Assembly (NCBI RefSeq): GCF_017562075.2 | Contig: NC_054084.1 | Span: forward strand, 12,786,798 to 12,850,797 | Source of the DNA: Anopheles merus | Lineage: Eukaryota > Arthropoda > Insecta > Diptera > Culicidae | DNA: 64,000 bases | Reading direction: 5' to 3' | In this document: positions 49,290-62,350 of the stretch, piece by piece | How positions within the stretch are numbered: position 1 is the first letter of the stretch | Layout of the letters: each line of letters opens with the position of its first letter | Position numbers and translations under genes: made by a program | Notes under the pieces: model-generated | The model's database searches: none | What the model was told of the DNA's origin: nothing | What the model saw: the letters and a program-made list of their open reading frames with translations, nothing else

Positions 49290-50236
49290 AACACGCAGCT
49301 GCACGGTTGGGAAGGGCCCCGACAAAGCAAAACACTTATTTCAAGATTGTGAGATTATTTTCTTGTTTTCTTCTTGTGTGTTTTTTTTTCTATTCCTTTT
49401 TTTAAGGAAAATTGCATTCTCGTGTTCCACGCAATAAAACAAACGAGAAGGGCTACCTCATAGCTCCGCCTACTGCGTGGAAGAATGCGCTCACTTACTC
49501 TCTCGCGTGTGAGTTCTGGTCTCACACTGCGGTGAGACGCGTGAGTTCAGTCTCACTTCTCACTACTCACCTGCTCGTTTGCTTACACTGGCGAGCGCCT
49601 TAAGTTTGACACCGGAATGCAATTTTAATTTGCTTTTTTTTCCTTCAAGCTGATGAATAATGTTTTAAATTAGAAATGTTTATTCAAATTAAATCACTAG
49701 TGTTTTTATTTTAGCATTTTGATACTTCATTCTGCAATTATTTTACTTTTGCGCTTTATTTCTTTCAGTTTTGTGTTTTTTATACAATTTTGTCATTCGT
49801 TTTTTGTTTTATATTATGTTTCCTGACACTAAGAGCTAAGCTTTTCTTACTCTTTCCTTACTTATAAAACATTTAAAATAAATTTCAATATTCATAGCGT
49901 GCTTTATTGCTTTTCTTCGCATAACACCCCATCCTTCCTAGCAGATAACGTTTCCAATAGTCACCTCTTTCTAGACCCCCTCTTGCATCCTTTCCCCTTC
50001 GAACACGCTTCAAACACATTTTTCAGCACCATTTCTCAACAACCCGTACCGTGTTCTTTCGCGGCCATCGCTTCACCCAACACCCCATTATTATTACCTC
50101 GAAAACGGTTCTGTCGACGATGGCAAACCGTGTTTTCGAGAGCCACAGTTTTTTAATGTGTTCTTCGCGTCTCGTAAAATTAACATTCACATTTCGCGAG
50201 CATTACCAGCGCTCCCCGGTGGAGCAGGACATTTCT

Positions 50237-50238
<2 letters not shown>

Positions 50239-50294
<56 letters not shown>
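50239..50294. repeat. (GT)28 microsatellite
   Basis: Twenty-eight uninterrupted GT units are followed by ATGTGTGT. It is the longest dinucleotide tract in the window, likely polymorphic, and capable of forming Z-DNA. Confidence 0.97.
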
Positions 50295-50301
<7 letters not shown>

Positions 50302-51237
50302 TACGCATTCCAAGCGAAGGATTCTGGCGTTCATTTAGTACCGCTACGTGCCCGAAATTCCGTAACCGAAGCGTGGCCTCGATCGACATTTTACACTTTT
50401 TAACGACCTCGCTAGCGTGAGGTAAATTGTCGCTAGATGGTGCTAGTCACACAGCAGCAACAAAAAAGTACGTGAAGATAGCTTCTGCAAAAGAACCAAG
50501 CAGAAGAACGGGAGCTGGGAACGGGCGGGAATATTAATGATCACATTTTTGCGAAAATGAAAACACATACCGTGAAAACAGACGCACGGCGTACACGGTG
50601 TCAGCCGGTTGTCACTTTGCTTGCAGCTCATTTCGAGGCGCGAAGATGAGGCGACATTTAACGGCGCGTCTCGTCCTTTTTAGCTCGGCGAGCGCCGTAG
50701 CTGATTTCTTCATTCGTTAAGTATATTTTCCCCTGTGTGCGGGACGGTTCAACGTTGCCGCGCCCCAACAGGTTCCATGCGTAGGTGGCGAAAGGTGGAG
50801 GGAACACGCCGCCGAACGCTACGACGGGGCACGGCAGCTGGGGATGGTATTTCGAGAGAGGCACCATTGGCAAATAAACACCAAAGTGAACAAGCTTTCT
50901 CGGGATAAAATCGAGCCACATCAAGCGGAAACGGCGTGATGGCGCAACGGTGCGAAACGGTGGTCGATCGACCGGATGGGCGGTGAGGGGTCGAAGACTG
51001 TGGTAACTACACACCAAATTTCGAAGCAAACGTGTGGAATAAGGTTAGTGGTGGCACTGGAAAATTCTAACACAGATATGAGATTTAGTTTTTTTTTTTT
51101 TAAGGTTTAATCGAATTTTGAAAACAAATGGCTAATGCTGTAAACTTGTTATGTCAAAACAAAACATGCCAACTTCTTGAAAACATAGTACATAGTAACT
51201 AACAAAGATTTTTACAGTGATAAGTTAATATCTATTC

Positions 51238-51268
51238 CTATACGTGTGTCGTGTATGGAATAAATAAA
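51238..51268 (+). mobile_element. 31-bp LINE-tail-like micro-insertion with 17-bp target-site duplication
   Basis: The 17-mer TAAGTTAATATCTATTC occurs at 51221-51237 and again at 51269-51285. Between the copies lie 31 bp, beginning CTATACGTGTGTCGTGTATG and ending GGAATAAATAAA, an AATAAA-type simple tail. A tail-ended insert between long identical repeats is the footprint of an extremely 5'-truncated non-LTR retrotransposon. The insert is too short to assign to a family. It sits in an AT-rich block. Confidence 0.65.
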
Positions 51269-52348
51269 TAAGTTAATATCTATTCAAAAATAATTCTCAA
51301 TCTTCAATAATCTTAAAGAAAAGAGCTTTATTTTCATTAGGGGTTTCTTCATCATTGCGCAACTGATAAACAATTTAAATTTGAAGTTGAAAAAAAATAA
51401 TTTATTTGATTTTAATAGGATTTCGCACCTTTAAACGTTCTTTGAAACATTCAAACAAGATGTATTTATTTTTGATTATTTCTAATTAAATCGTTTAACA
51501 AATCAATACATATTTTAAACGTAAACAATCCATACTATGATTTCTAGAACCATATTTTATGCTTCGAATATTTGACCATCGATATTTTAATTGTCGTATT
51601 AAATATCCAGCCTAGTCTAGCCTCAGTAATGTTACGGATGGAGTACCCTGGAGCATAAACTTATAAAACAGAGTTGAAGAAGAAGTTGAATATTAAGAGT
51701 CCTTAGAGAAAAAATATCTACTCAGCAGAATTAAAGATGAAATACATACAAAAGTATCTCAAGGACTTGTGTAATTATGCAACTAAAATTATTTAGCATG
51801 CAGGCGTATTCTATTCTAGTAATATTTATAATATTTCGTGATATAAGGACCTCAAGTTGAGCAGTAAATAATGCACAACACATTGGAAACTGACACGGAA
51901 ATACTTTATGTGTAGTCCTCCTTTCAATAATGCTTCTAATTTTTCAGCTTTTTCAAATTTGACTTGGATGTTACTTTAAATAAAAAACTCATTTTCTAGC
52001 CACTCCTGCTTACGCCCGAGACTGCAGTTGTCGACTACGAAAAAGAACAACCATCGTATTGAGCCATTCCGTGCGTAGTGTTATTCATCGTTGGCACGAG
52101 CTAAAGGTACCGTTCCAGCGGTTTCTAAGCACTGTATCGATCCAGTTCCATCCAGCCTCTACCCACGGCACACGGCTACACCCCAGCCAACTTCCATTAA
52201 TATCTGTCAACGGGTGGAGCCCTCGTTAGTTCTCCGGCAGCCGAGACCGCCAGCGGCCGCCATTCAACCTGGGCACTGGGCTCCGAGTGACAACTTACCA
52301 AGCCCATTTTCATCAAATTAACAATCCCATCCTCCAGTCAGCCGGCCG

Positions 52349-52370
52349 GTGTGTGTGTGTGTGTGTGTGT
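52349..52370. repeat. (GT)11 microsatellite
   Basis: This GT tract, followed by ATGTGTGC, sits within the longest open frame of the window and explains its CVCVCV start. Confidence 0.95.
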
Positions 52371-53878
52371 ATGTGTGCTTTCTTCTTCCTGTCTGTCCTT
52401 CCTGGGTTTGCCCAGATGCCAAGCGCGACACCGCAAAGCGCAACGCAAAACCTAGGTGACGCATCAAAAGCTTGCACATTATACGCACACCCCTCGAAGA
52501 CGTGCCGGTGTGGTGTGTTGTGTGGACATTGGCATGGCCCAGCCAACTGCCACTTCCAAGGAGCATCACTCTTCTTCACACTCCACAGCATGCGGTTTTG
52601 CGTTTTGCTTTTCAAAGATGCTGCTTTTACCCGCCCGATCCCAACCGCTCGAAGGAGGAGAAGGAGAACAAGAAGAAGAATGGCACCGGTAAACCATTGT
52701 ACTCACAACATGACCGATTGTGCAGCCCGAGCGTCTCTGGCGTGTTCAAAAGCCTACCCAGAAAACAATCCCCGAAAAAGGTGTGATCTCCTTCTGGCGG
52801 CGACCGCTCCTACCGGTGCCGCTGCCTTCCAACTCCAACGGGGTCGGGGCTTTTGGGCCGGGGTGCCTTTATTTACACTTCAGACCATAAACCACTCACC
52901 GGAAAGATTTACGATCACTTCCTTCTCCGGTGGCTCCTGCGTCTTCTGGTGTGTCAGCGGTTTGTGTGTTTGTGTAAGATTCGTGTTTTGTTTGCCCACC
53001 CGACGAATAGAGTACGCGCCACAAACGCGCGCGCTAGGGTTTCTTCACCTTAGCTTTGACTGTAGACTGCACGCAGCCACACAGGCACGAACTCTTGTAA
53101 AGCACGGTGCATAACTCCATTTTGTCGCCGAAACGGCGTAAGTAAGCCCTCGGCCATGGACTTCTTTTTGGTACTGCGAGACAGAACCGCGTTCAGAAGC
53201 GCGCTCGAAATTCTTTCAGCAGCAAGAAACAACGTTCCCGTTTGCTCGTTCCCGAAGCGCTCCAAATCCTGAGCACACAATAAACAAATGAATCAAACTA
53301 TTTATGATTTTATGCTCTCCTTCCGGGTGCGTAGCAGTAAAAACGTGAGGCAAACGTGAATCATGCGAACGAACGTGTTGCGCTACAGCTTTATAGCATG
53401 GCGTAGTGGTGAGCTTGAGAAGCAACGATTCTTGAAAACTGGTAATAATGAGGGCAAGATTACGACCTAGAAGGCTTCCTACCTGAGATCAAAATTTTAA
53501 CCAAAGTTTAGCCTAGCTGCTGTAGCAATAAATTAATGACGTTTCATGGATTTTTTGCCAGTAATAGAAAAGCAATGAATAAGGATCATTATAAAATTTG
53601 AATTTGGAAAAGGGGAAAGAAAATAGACCATATCTAATTGTAAGTAATGCACTTAAAGCATTTAAAGGAAATCTTGTAGGCGCACAGTTATTGCAATTTA
53701 GTACAAATAATTAATTTCAATCAAAATCATACATAAAATCCATTCCAGTATTTCCATCAAAAGATTAAAACATGAAATTCCCCATTTTGATGAGTTAAAT
53801 AGTGGCCGAGGCAAAGTTTATACTTCATCCTTTACCTCAGGAAAATGCCTTACACCATAAATAATGCCTTATGAAATA

Positions 53879-54003
<125 letters not shown>

Positions 54004-56721
54004 ATAGCGACAAAGAATTGCTAACTACTCGATCTTTTCTCACATGAACCAATCAACAAAGTGTTGTATATCAACGTTAAAAAGTGATTATACGTAAACT
54101 TCTTTAAAACGAAATTAAGGAAAATGTTTAAATAATACGAAATTGTTTAAATTGTGCTACATATAATGATGAGTCGTGGTAATTTGTTTTAGTTGTTTAT
54201 TTACCTCCGGTTGGAATAGCAGAGAGCGTATGCGAGGAGCTTAGCTGTGTTAACCAACTGACAACTATCTAAAAGACAGTTGGGCAAGGTTATATAGTGC
54301 TTGCATGACATTATACTGGTTTAGACCAGTTTAAATTATACCATTTACAGCTATATGTTTATTATTGTTCATAAAGGTCACAAAAGGTGCAAAAATTAAA
54401 ATTGTTAATAGGAAGTTGGACCAGTTATCGTATGCTTAATGCATACTTTATAACATATAAGTTTCCTTTTTATAATAAAAGACATCCAAAAAAGGTTCAT
54501 ATTTACTCTTTTCTGATACATGCTACTGCCTCCTTTACATATGTTCTAACAAACCGCCTGGCTACAAATACAAGAATACTTTTGATTCACATGACATCAC
54601 GCATTCAAAACAAAAAGAAAGAATTTACGAAGGTTTGAAACAGGAATTAAGGTAGGAAAATAAATACTGAAGAAATAATAAATCAATATAAGTCATATTA
54701 GTCTATTTATTGCAGAATTGTACTAGGAAAATCCAAGAAAATAAGCGTCATATAAGTACAATATCCGTAAAACATACAATATCCGTAAACGTTGTAATTA
54801 AGGTTCGTATCTTTCTTTTAATTTACAAAAAAATCATCATAAAGAATTAAATTTAAAATGGCAAGATGTTTATATCTCATTGTTAGAAATTCTACATGCA
54901 AGCTAGGTTTCATTCCAAGTACAAAGCAAAATAAGTAAAAACGTTTCATTTTAAATCGCAACCTGAGCGAAACAAAATTTCCAACCAAATTTAACCCGCA
55001 TTCAGCGCAACGCCACTAACGGGACCAATATGGCGCTTATCTTTTTTCACATAATTTATACATCTTCTTATTCAAAATAAACTCTTCCCGCTGCTCTTCG
55101 GCTCACAAGACTTCCCCTTTCTACCAAAAAACGATTTCCCATACCCCTTCGGTTTCCAGATGGTGGAAAGCGTAAGAAAAATAGACGCTCTAACTTGCCA
55201 ACGCTCCAATCGTTAAAAACACTCATCATTTTCTTGATGTAGAAAGAAGGAAAGAAAAAAATCGAAACAAACCAACTACAACACACAGTCACGCTATTTG
55301 GTAGCCGCTTCGGGATGATCTGATTTCCGGGCACCGTTGCTTATTCGTTCAATAAATACGGATGGTTCCCGGAGTCATTCCGAGTCACTTTTGGGTACGA
55401 CCACGCTGCTGCAGCTCTTGCGGTGAGCGCAGGACATTCCTATGGCGTGGACGCAAAAGGGCCGCTCGCCCGGCCAGTAGTGATGCCGCTCGAGATTAAG
55501 CCGCCGCTAAATGCGCTGTGGTGCAATATCAATAAAGTCCAACAAACCGAACTGGTCGACTGGCAAAAGGGCCCGTGCTGGAAAATGGAAGAAAATAAAT
55601 AAGCCCCACAGCTGCTTATCGGTAACGAGAGACACAAACACACACATACACGCGCCATGCCTCTAACCGATGAACACGAATCCAGATGACGTGATTTTCT
55701 TTTCCATCCTGTTTCCGTTCGTGTTTTTTTTTTCTTTCTTTGGATGGTTCGTTTTTTCACCCCTTGAAGCGCTGTTTGGTTTCAGTTACCCATGCACGGG
55801 TTCCCGCTGGCAACATCTTGCACAAAACCATCGGTTCTTTTATCTTGCCCTGCCTGGATGGACCAAGTTGACCAGCAATGTTGGACGTTGCCGATCGAAC
55901 ATTTCTCAAGAACACTCTCCACGGAGTTGGACGCCACTTACGATCGACAGCGCGCCCGGTACGCGCCCTGGTTTGTTTTCGTGGCCCATAACCAGCCTGC
56001 TGATCGAGCTGCTGGGGCTGTACCTCTTGGGCGGCGTGAACACTTCCATCTCCAGATGATTACCATCCCTGACACGATGCAGGACGCTCTCCCGCAACGC
56101 TCGCGCAATCTGGACGCGCAAATAGTTAAGTTGGTGCTGCTGCTTTCTTTCGTGCGCCGTGAACATTGGTAGAGACAGTCGGCAGTGAAAAATAAATACT
56201 CTAGCAGCGTACCAGCAAACGTAACCACCCTCAAGCGCACGCACGCTTGCACATATACCATTAGCTGTCATAAAAATAGATCTCAATAGGAGCCGCCAGC
56301 TTAACGCTTTAACGCCACCAAGGGGATCGCCGAATAGAGCGTAGATAAGAAATTAATTACCTACCAGCTTCATGCATTCCTGCTACGAACGCACACGCAT
56401 CTTTCGGCTGTTAAGTGGTTGTGCCGAAGATAAGAACGCTGAAAGCAGCGAGTTTGCTGGTAATAATTGAACTGCCATAGCGTTTATTGATGTTTCTGCA
56501 TTTTTATGTTTTTCTTCGACAAATTCTACTTTTTTGTTGTTTTGAACACTGTTTACTGTATAGAGTCTATGTGTTATTGAACAGGGGTACCTCAGGGAAA
56601 ATGGTTTTAACAAATTACTGAAAGAGTATATTTCAGCTCTAGTAACTCCAGAATTTCATGCATTTTTTTATTTAATGCATGCTTTATGAAGAAATTTTCT
56701 ACATTAACCTATTTGATCCGC

Positions 56722-56917
56722 CGGTCTCATGGTACAATCGTCTACTCGTACGACTTAACAACATGCCCGTCATGGGTTCAAGCCCCAAATAGACCGTGCC
56801 GCCATACGTAGGACTGACTATCCTGATACGGGGGGAAATCAATAAGTCACTGAAAGCCAACCCCACAAGTGGGTTGGCAGGCCTTGACCGGCATCGGTTG
56901 TTGAGCCAAAGAAGAAG
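56722..56917 (+). mobile_element. Full-length SINE200-like retroposon with 11-bp target-site duplication
   Basis: The element starts CGGTCTCATGGTACAATCGT, carries the B-box-like GGGTTCAAGCCCC, GTAGGACTGACTATCCTGAT, AATCAATAAGTCACTGAAAG and GGCAGGCCTTGACCGGCATC, and ends TTGTTGAGCCAAAGAAGAAG. The 11-mer ATTTGATCCGC is identical on both sides (56711-56721 and 56918-56928). It is closely similar to the 46.3 kb copy, so both probably inserted fairly recently. It is non-coding and relies on LINE machinery elsewhere in the genome. Confidence 0.93.
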
Positions 56918-57301
56918 ATTTGATCCGCATGCTCAGGTATAGGGACTTAAATCCTAGCCAGAAGTGACAGTAATTATGTATAAATGTTGCTGTTCGCAAA
57001 TGGTTTTGAAATTTAAATAATATAAATGAGGCATTGAATTATGGGTAATGGTGTGCTTGATTGATTAATATGGTAGAATATTTAAAAAAAAACTATGTGT
57101 AAGTTAGTTAACGATCTACCAAAACCATAAGAAATTGTATGATTCTCAGACTATCATTTTAAAATGATGAAAGAAGCCTATCTTTTGATATTAAAAATGA
57201 TATTCGATGGTTTTTGTAGATCGTTCATGATCGACCAATTCTTTAGATATTTTATGACATCTACAAGGATCTGTTTAAAAGAAGTCTATTAGGATGTTTT
57301 A

Positions 57302-57408
57302 TTCTTCTTCTTCTTCTTTTGGCTCAACAATCCTTCGGGTTTTGACCCATGATTGGCATGTTGTTAAGTCGTACGAGTTGACGACTGAACCACGAGACCG
57401 GCCATTGA
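57302..57408 (-). mobile_element. Internally deleted SINE200-like retroposon with 11-bp target-site duplication
   Basis: Both ends of the SINE are present on the minus strand: the GGTCTCGTGGTTCAGTCGTC head and the GAGCCAAAAGAAGAAGAAGA tail. The central 80-90 bp, including the GTAGGACTGACTATCC block, are missing and the junction reads GGGTCAAAACCCGAAGGATT. The 11-mer AGGATGTTTTA flanks it at 57291-57301 and 57409-57419. Because the duplication is intact, the short form either inserted as such or lost its middle later. It points opposite to the SINE 385 bp away. Confidence 0.88.
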
Positions 57409-57828
57409 AGGATGTTTTAGTATATGTTAAATTTTCCTAATTTTTACATAGGAGTTATATATTTTTTTATGAAAAAACCTTATGAATATTAATCAATAAT
57501 AATTGAACTTGACATTTAAAACTTTTCTTGACTGAAACAATTATAACTAATGTCATATTGGGTGAAGGTAGGAGTAAAGTTTATGCATTAGTTATCCTTA
57601 AATAAAGGACACTACTACATGCTTTTCTAAAACAATAAGCTTTTCAAAAAACAACAATAACAAAGCTTCTTGTAAAATCTTTATTACTATCAGTCCACAT
57701 ACCAATTTCCGTCATTTCATTTACCCAACACGCTAATGATTGACTTGATGAGATTTCCGTAACCGTTGCCACTCTGTTAGCAAACCCGCAAATTTAATGC
57801 CATCTTTTGCGAATTTTCTCCTCCCTTC

Positions 57829-57866
57829 CTCTCTCTCTCTCTTTCTCTCTCATTCTCTCTCTTTCT
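57829..57866. repeat. Imperfect (CT)n microsatellite
   Basis: This is a CT-rich tract of about 38 bp with TTT and CATT interruptions, in the upstream region. Confidence 0.85.
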
Positions 57867-60800
57867 CGTCCACCTTGTTCAAGTTTTCCCTTCAAGTGAC
57901 CTCATCTTTATCGACAACCGCCGTGCCGCCTTTGAAGAGTGCCGCACGCCGGCACGAAGATGAAAGGCCCTGTGTCTGTCGATAATGCTGAAACTAACGC
58001 TTTAAACACCTACAGGCTGTTTGGCTGCAGGGGCAAAAGAGCGCCGCCCGGGAAGGGAAGCAAAATTACAAACATCTTCGATTGATCGTTCGCCCCGTGC
58101 CCCCGTAATGGGGGCATTTTTCCTCCCCCTTTCCTGATTCGCTGATCGCGAGCGTGTAATACAACAACGCCGGGCTCAATAAAACTGCAATCGATTAGGT
58201 TCAGAAATTGAAACTAAATAGGTACAGCGTTCTGGCTGCCTGGCAACAGGTCGCTGGCTATCTCGTGCAGGCAAACCCGCCTCTACCAGGGTGCTTTTGT
58301 GCACCTTTGGGCGGCTCGTGCAGTTGACCCCCAAGCGCCCAACGGCAACGACCAAGCGCACTGCGAGCTAATTACGTCCGCGGGGTCTCAACCGGATGAC
58401 TTACGACGAGGAAAGTAATGAGCATGGCACTTTTGCTGGTGATGGTGCCACAGGAAGTCGAAACCCTCTCGGGCGGTTTCTTTGCCACTTGTGGCGTTGC
58501 CAACTACGAGTTTTTCCGTTTGGAAATCGGTGCAAAAATGCGTAAACTCAAATCGAATCGACAGTTTCGCAAGGCCGACCCCTAGCGCACATCGACGGCA
58601 CGACGGCAGCGCTTCCCTTTCGATTGGCTGCGAAAGCTGCAATTTCTTCTCCGGGCTCGGCGTAATTTATCATGTTTTCGCATTTAACCTTCATTAGCTG
58701 CGGCATCATAAACAGCGGCCCGATCGTATGCGTCAGTGCGGTTTAATTTTGAGACAGAAAAAGGGTGGATTATTTCTCTTCGCCGTTTTGTTTCTGAACC
58801 TCAAAGATTGCTGCTTGGGGAAGGAATTGAAGGGGATTCATGTTATCTGATGATAAGCCGCTTTACGCTTCCCACTGTCAGGAGCTTGCTGTGCGGTCCC
58901 GCTGAACCGGTACGTGGTGCTAATCAATCGACAGGTACGCACCGTTTCTGTGCGTGCGTGATCTATATGTGTTCTTCCGGCTTACCGGGCTGCAGCAGGC
59001 GGCGAAAGACGAGTGCAGCATTACTTTGGCCGCTTCCGGCTAGTCGGCACGCCAATTGCAATGCCGCTTTTTGATTGTCGCTTTCGGTGTTGTTACAGCA
59101 ACCGCAAACAACTAGTAAGCTAATTTGCCAACGTCTCTCTTTTGCTATCCGTTTTATTTTTTCTTTTTTGCCTCAAGCCTCTTAGGGAAGTGCGTAAAGT
59201 GTGAAAAAGTAATAAGCGGGTTTGATTCCATTAGCGCTGATGCTAGGTGCAATCGTGCACTTCATTAGCATTATGCATGCAATTAGGGTGCAGCTACAGG
59301 TTTGCGTCTTGATTGTTTTTTTTTTTTTTGCAACAGCCGTGTGTTTTTGTGACCTTTTGGAAGAATATTATTACTTCAGCAAGGAAGGGTAGATACATGT
59401 TTGAAGTGAGTTTAGTGCAATGTAGGCATGTTTTATTACATTTGATTGAAAATGATATCAAAAATGACTCTTTTAATCTTCAATTTTGAACAGTGAAATA
59501 GCATTAATTAGCACCATGACAAAACGAAGTCAATCTGTAGTAACAATCAGTAACATTTGTACTGATCTAATCGCTCGGCATATCATTTTTAATACAAAAA
59601 CCAATTTCACTGTCTATCGTAATCAAACAGACCTATGCTATAGACACTAGCATAAATCATCTTGGCCAACGTTCCATTATACTGGTCTGCGTATGTAGCT
59701 GTGTGTGTGTGGTCCAGTCCCGGAAGCAAACTGATTAAATATTATTAAATAATCCCGCCACGGCTGCCATCACAGCATCCAACCCAGCAACGGAAATTGG
59801 AAATCAAAATCATACGAATCTCCCGACAGGTCGGTAAAAGGTGCCACTGTGGACACCTTGTCAAATTATAGGGCACACGAATGCCGCCACAATGCCGCCG
59901 ACAAACAGCACGGACACACACGGATATTGGTTCGGTGGTCAACAATTTAAAAAACGAAAGAACCACCCAAAACAAACTTTCTTTTCTGCTTTCTTACCAC
60001 CTTTTGAATGGCTTGAAGTGACCTTTTTTTAATTATCTAAATTCTGTACTGTCACTTTTCTTTCCGTGCACATGCACCGACAAAACCTGCTCATTATTAC
60101 CCCGCAAAAAACCCTCGGTGGCGGGTACAGTGTAGAACAAAGCCAAACACGATCACGTCCATTGAACCGGTTTTGGAGCATTCATTTGCCTCCCATTGTA
60201 TTAAAAAGTGACCTTCGTGATTTGACAATTAAACAATACTCGGCAAAGAAAGTAGTTACAAAGATGTTCATTCTTTTCCACTTTTTCTACCATTTCATCA
60301 CGAACCAGCAGTGTAAACTAACGCATCTCTGCTGTTGACCGAACCCGCGGTTACCGTCAAAGGAAATACTGAAACAAAAAAAAGTAGTTCGGCACGAGGA
60401 CACTCCACGTTGCAGCTGTCCAGCGGTGCCTTTGGTGATCGAAACACAACTGTCCTCAAAAAAAAAAAAAACAATAAAAAATACACCACAAGCCCAAAAC
60501 AAACTGACCCTAGGGCTATTGTGCGTGGAAACGGTAGAGAAATAATGTAATTATCCTCTTCCTTTGGATTGAACGTTTTGCCAAACTTTCTCTGTGGTCC
60601 TTTTCTTCGGCTTTCTTCGCTTTAGGTATTGTTTTCTAACGATTTAAAAGCGGTCTCCGTTTCGGAACCGGAAATACAAATCAAATCACACCTTGAACTG
60701 CAAAAAACAACCGTTAGGCAATTAAAAGTCCACGTTTTGGGGCAGGAAAATGAGTAACGGTTGACCAATTTTCGCGCGTTGTCAACGTTAAGGTGGACTC

Positions 60801-60999
60801 CGTTTGATCCTTTCTGTCCCTCCGAATTAATCGTGAGGATGAATACGAGTGTTAGGCAAGATATAAAGCATTTATGGGTAAAATTGTTTGATTATATTCG
60901 AGTGGAAAAAATAACAGAGAAAATGCTTCAAAAAAGGAACAAAAAACTTGCGATGCTAGTCTACGATATCTTCTAGTGATTATCTTTTGGTAAGATACA

Positions 61000-61350
61000 C
61001 CATAACTGAGACAAATAGGAGAAGCTGGTGGTAATATCCCAAATAACCAGCTTGAACTCGATAGCTGATTTGGGGCTGTTTAACAAAAAAATGTTCCGAT
61101 GTCGTACTTTGTGGCTGATTAAGAGATAAGAATTACTTTGAGGAACTATGGCGCTTTTTAACAAGCATTCGGTACTCTTTGGAACCTTGAGGCTGGTTAG
61201 CCTGATCTGTATGGCTCATGATGGAACTTGAAGGCTTGTTAAGAAAGCGCACCGAACTTGGTGGAACTTTATAGCTTGTCAATGCATGACCTCGGTACGA
61301 GGTGGCTCTTGTCAAAGTGTCAAAGACTGATGCCGTCATTCATCTCATTG
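61000..61350. repeat. Diverged short-period repeat (GGAACTT..GGCT.GTTAA units)
   Basis: Related words recur every 30-60 bp: TTGAACTCGATAGCTGATTT, TTGAGGAACTATGGCGCTTT, TTTGGAACCTTGAGGCTGGT, GGAACTTGAAGGCTTGTTAA and GGAACTTTATAGCTTGTCAA, with GGTAC in several. They look like decayed tandem copies of a unit near GGAACTTGAxGGCTTGTTAA. A looser echo continues at 61500-61680 (ACTGGCTCC, ACTGGCTCA, TTGGCTGC). No known satellite or transposon was recognised. Confidence 0.45.
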
Positions 61351-62309
61351 CTGCTGTACAAGTTTGATAAGTTTATTCAAGAAACAATATTGAATGAAGT
61401 GATTGTGATTGTGATTGTGACTGTAAATTATGTGACATTTTGTATAATTCATGAATATTAAGGATTAAAAAATACCCTGCTCCCTGGCACCCTGGCATAA
61501 GGAAGCTGCTTAGGTGCTATTTAGATGGACCACCTGGAACTCTGATGCTGTTTATCTACTGCAAAAGGCGAAGTCAAGCAGTGATCTTTAGATTTCCAAA
61601 CTTGGCTGCTTAAGTAATTTTGTCTATTTGGGATGGGATCAACTGGCTCCATAAACCAACTGGCTCAGAAAACCACCGAGACTTACCAAGACAAAATGTG
61701 TGTGTCTTTGTTTGACTGATATTGCAGTTCTATATTTTTATTAATATTTAAACATCTTTGCCCATGCAATATTAATGGATTGTAATATGTTAATTAGGCA
61801 ACTTTGCAGAAAAAAAGAAGTAATCCTCTAGTAATTACATGGAAAACTATAATACCTCACTGATTAAGTTGTTTCGCCTAGTTCGTTTGCTCCATGTAAA
61901 GTAACGAACTCACTGCAAACCATAATTGCTTTTGAAAAGTTCCTTTTTTGTCCTTTCCGACATCATTGTGGCCAACAACAACAAAAAACCAGTAGCAGTA
62001 ATTGTGATAGCGCTATTAACAAGACATCTAGGGGGAAAAAATCACTCCAAGTGGATGATAAAAACTTCCAATAGGTACAAGACCGAGAGAAGAGAGAAGC
62101 AAAAAAAACTACCCTACGTATCCAATCTTGTCTAGGAAAAGCAACTCAACGAGCGCGAGAGAGGCCATTACGATCGCGTGGGCCATAACGTTGATTGGTT
62201 CATTTTTCGCCAACAATCTGCTCCCCATCGCCCCGGGACTAACTGGCCCCCCATTTGCTGGCCCGTCCCGTACGTACCGCGCACGAAAAGCGCATAAATA
62301 AGGCACACT

Positions 62310-62350
62310 CGCGAAACTATTAATTACGAATAATTTATCGAAATTACGAA
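62310..62350. promoter_or_regulatory. Cluster of homeodomain-type cores in a GC-balanced block
   Basis: ATTAATTACGAATAATTTAT and CGAAATTACGAA give several TAATTA/AATTA cores in about 40 bp, flanked by GC-rich DNA on both sides. The contrast with the flanks makes this a better candidate regulatory patch than TAAT runs in AT-rich blocks. Which factor binds is unknown. Confidence 0.3.

Noticed and set aside
50239..50294. Val/Cys-repeat and Thr/His-repeat open frames over the GT tract
   Set aside because: Direct translation of a dinucleotide microsatellite.
52287..53114. Longest open frame in the window (275 codons, plus strand)
   Set aside because: It opens in a (GT)n tract giving a Cys/Val repeat, contains other simple-sequence stretches, shows no domain, and overlaps comparable open frames in other frames. 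No splice or start support.
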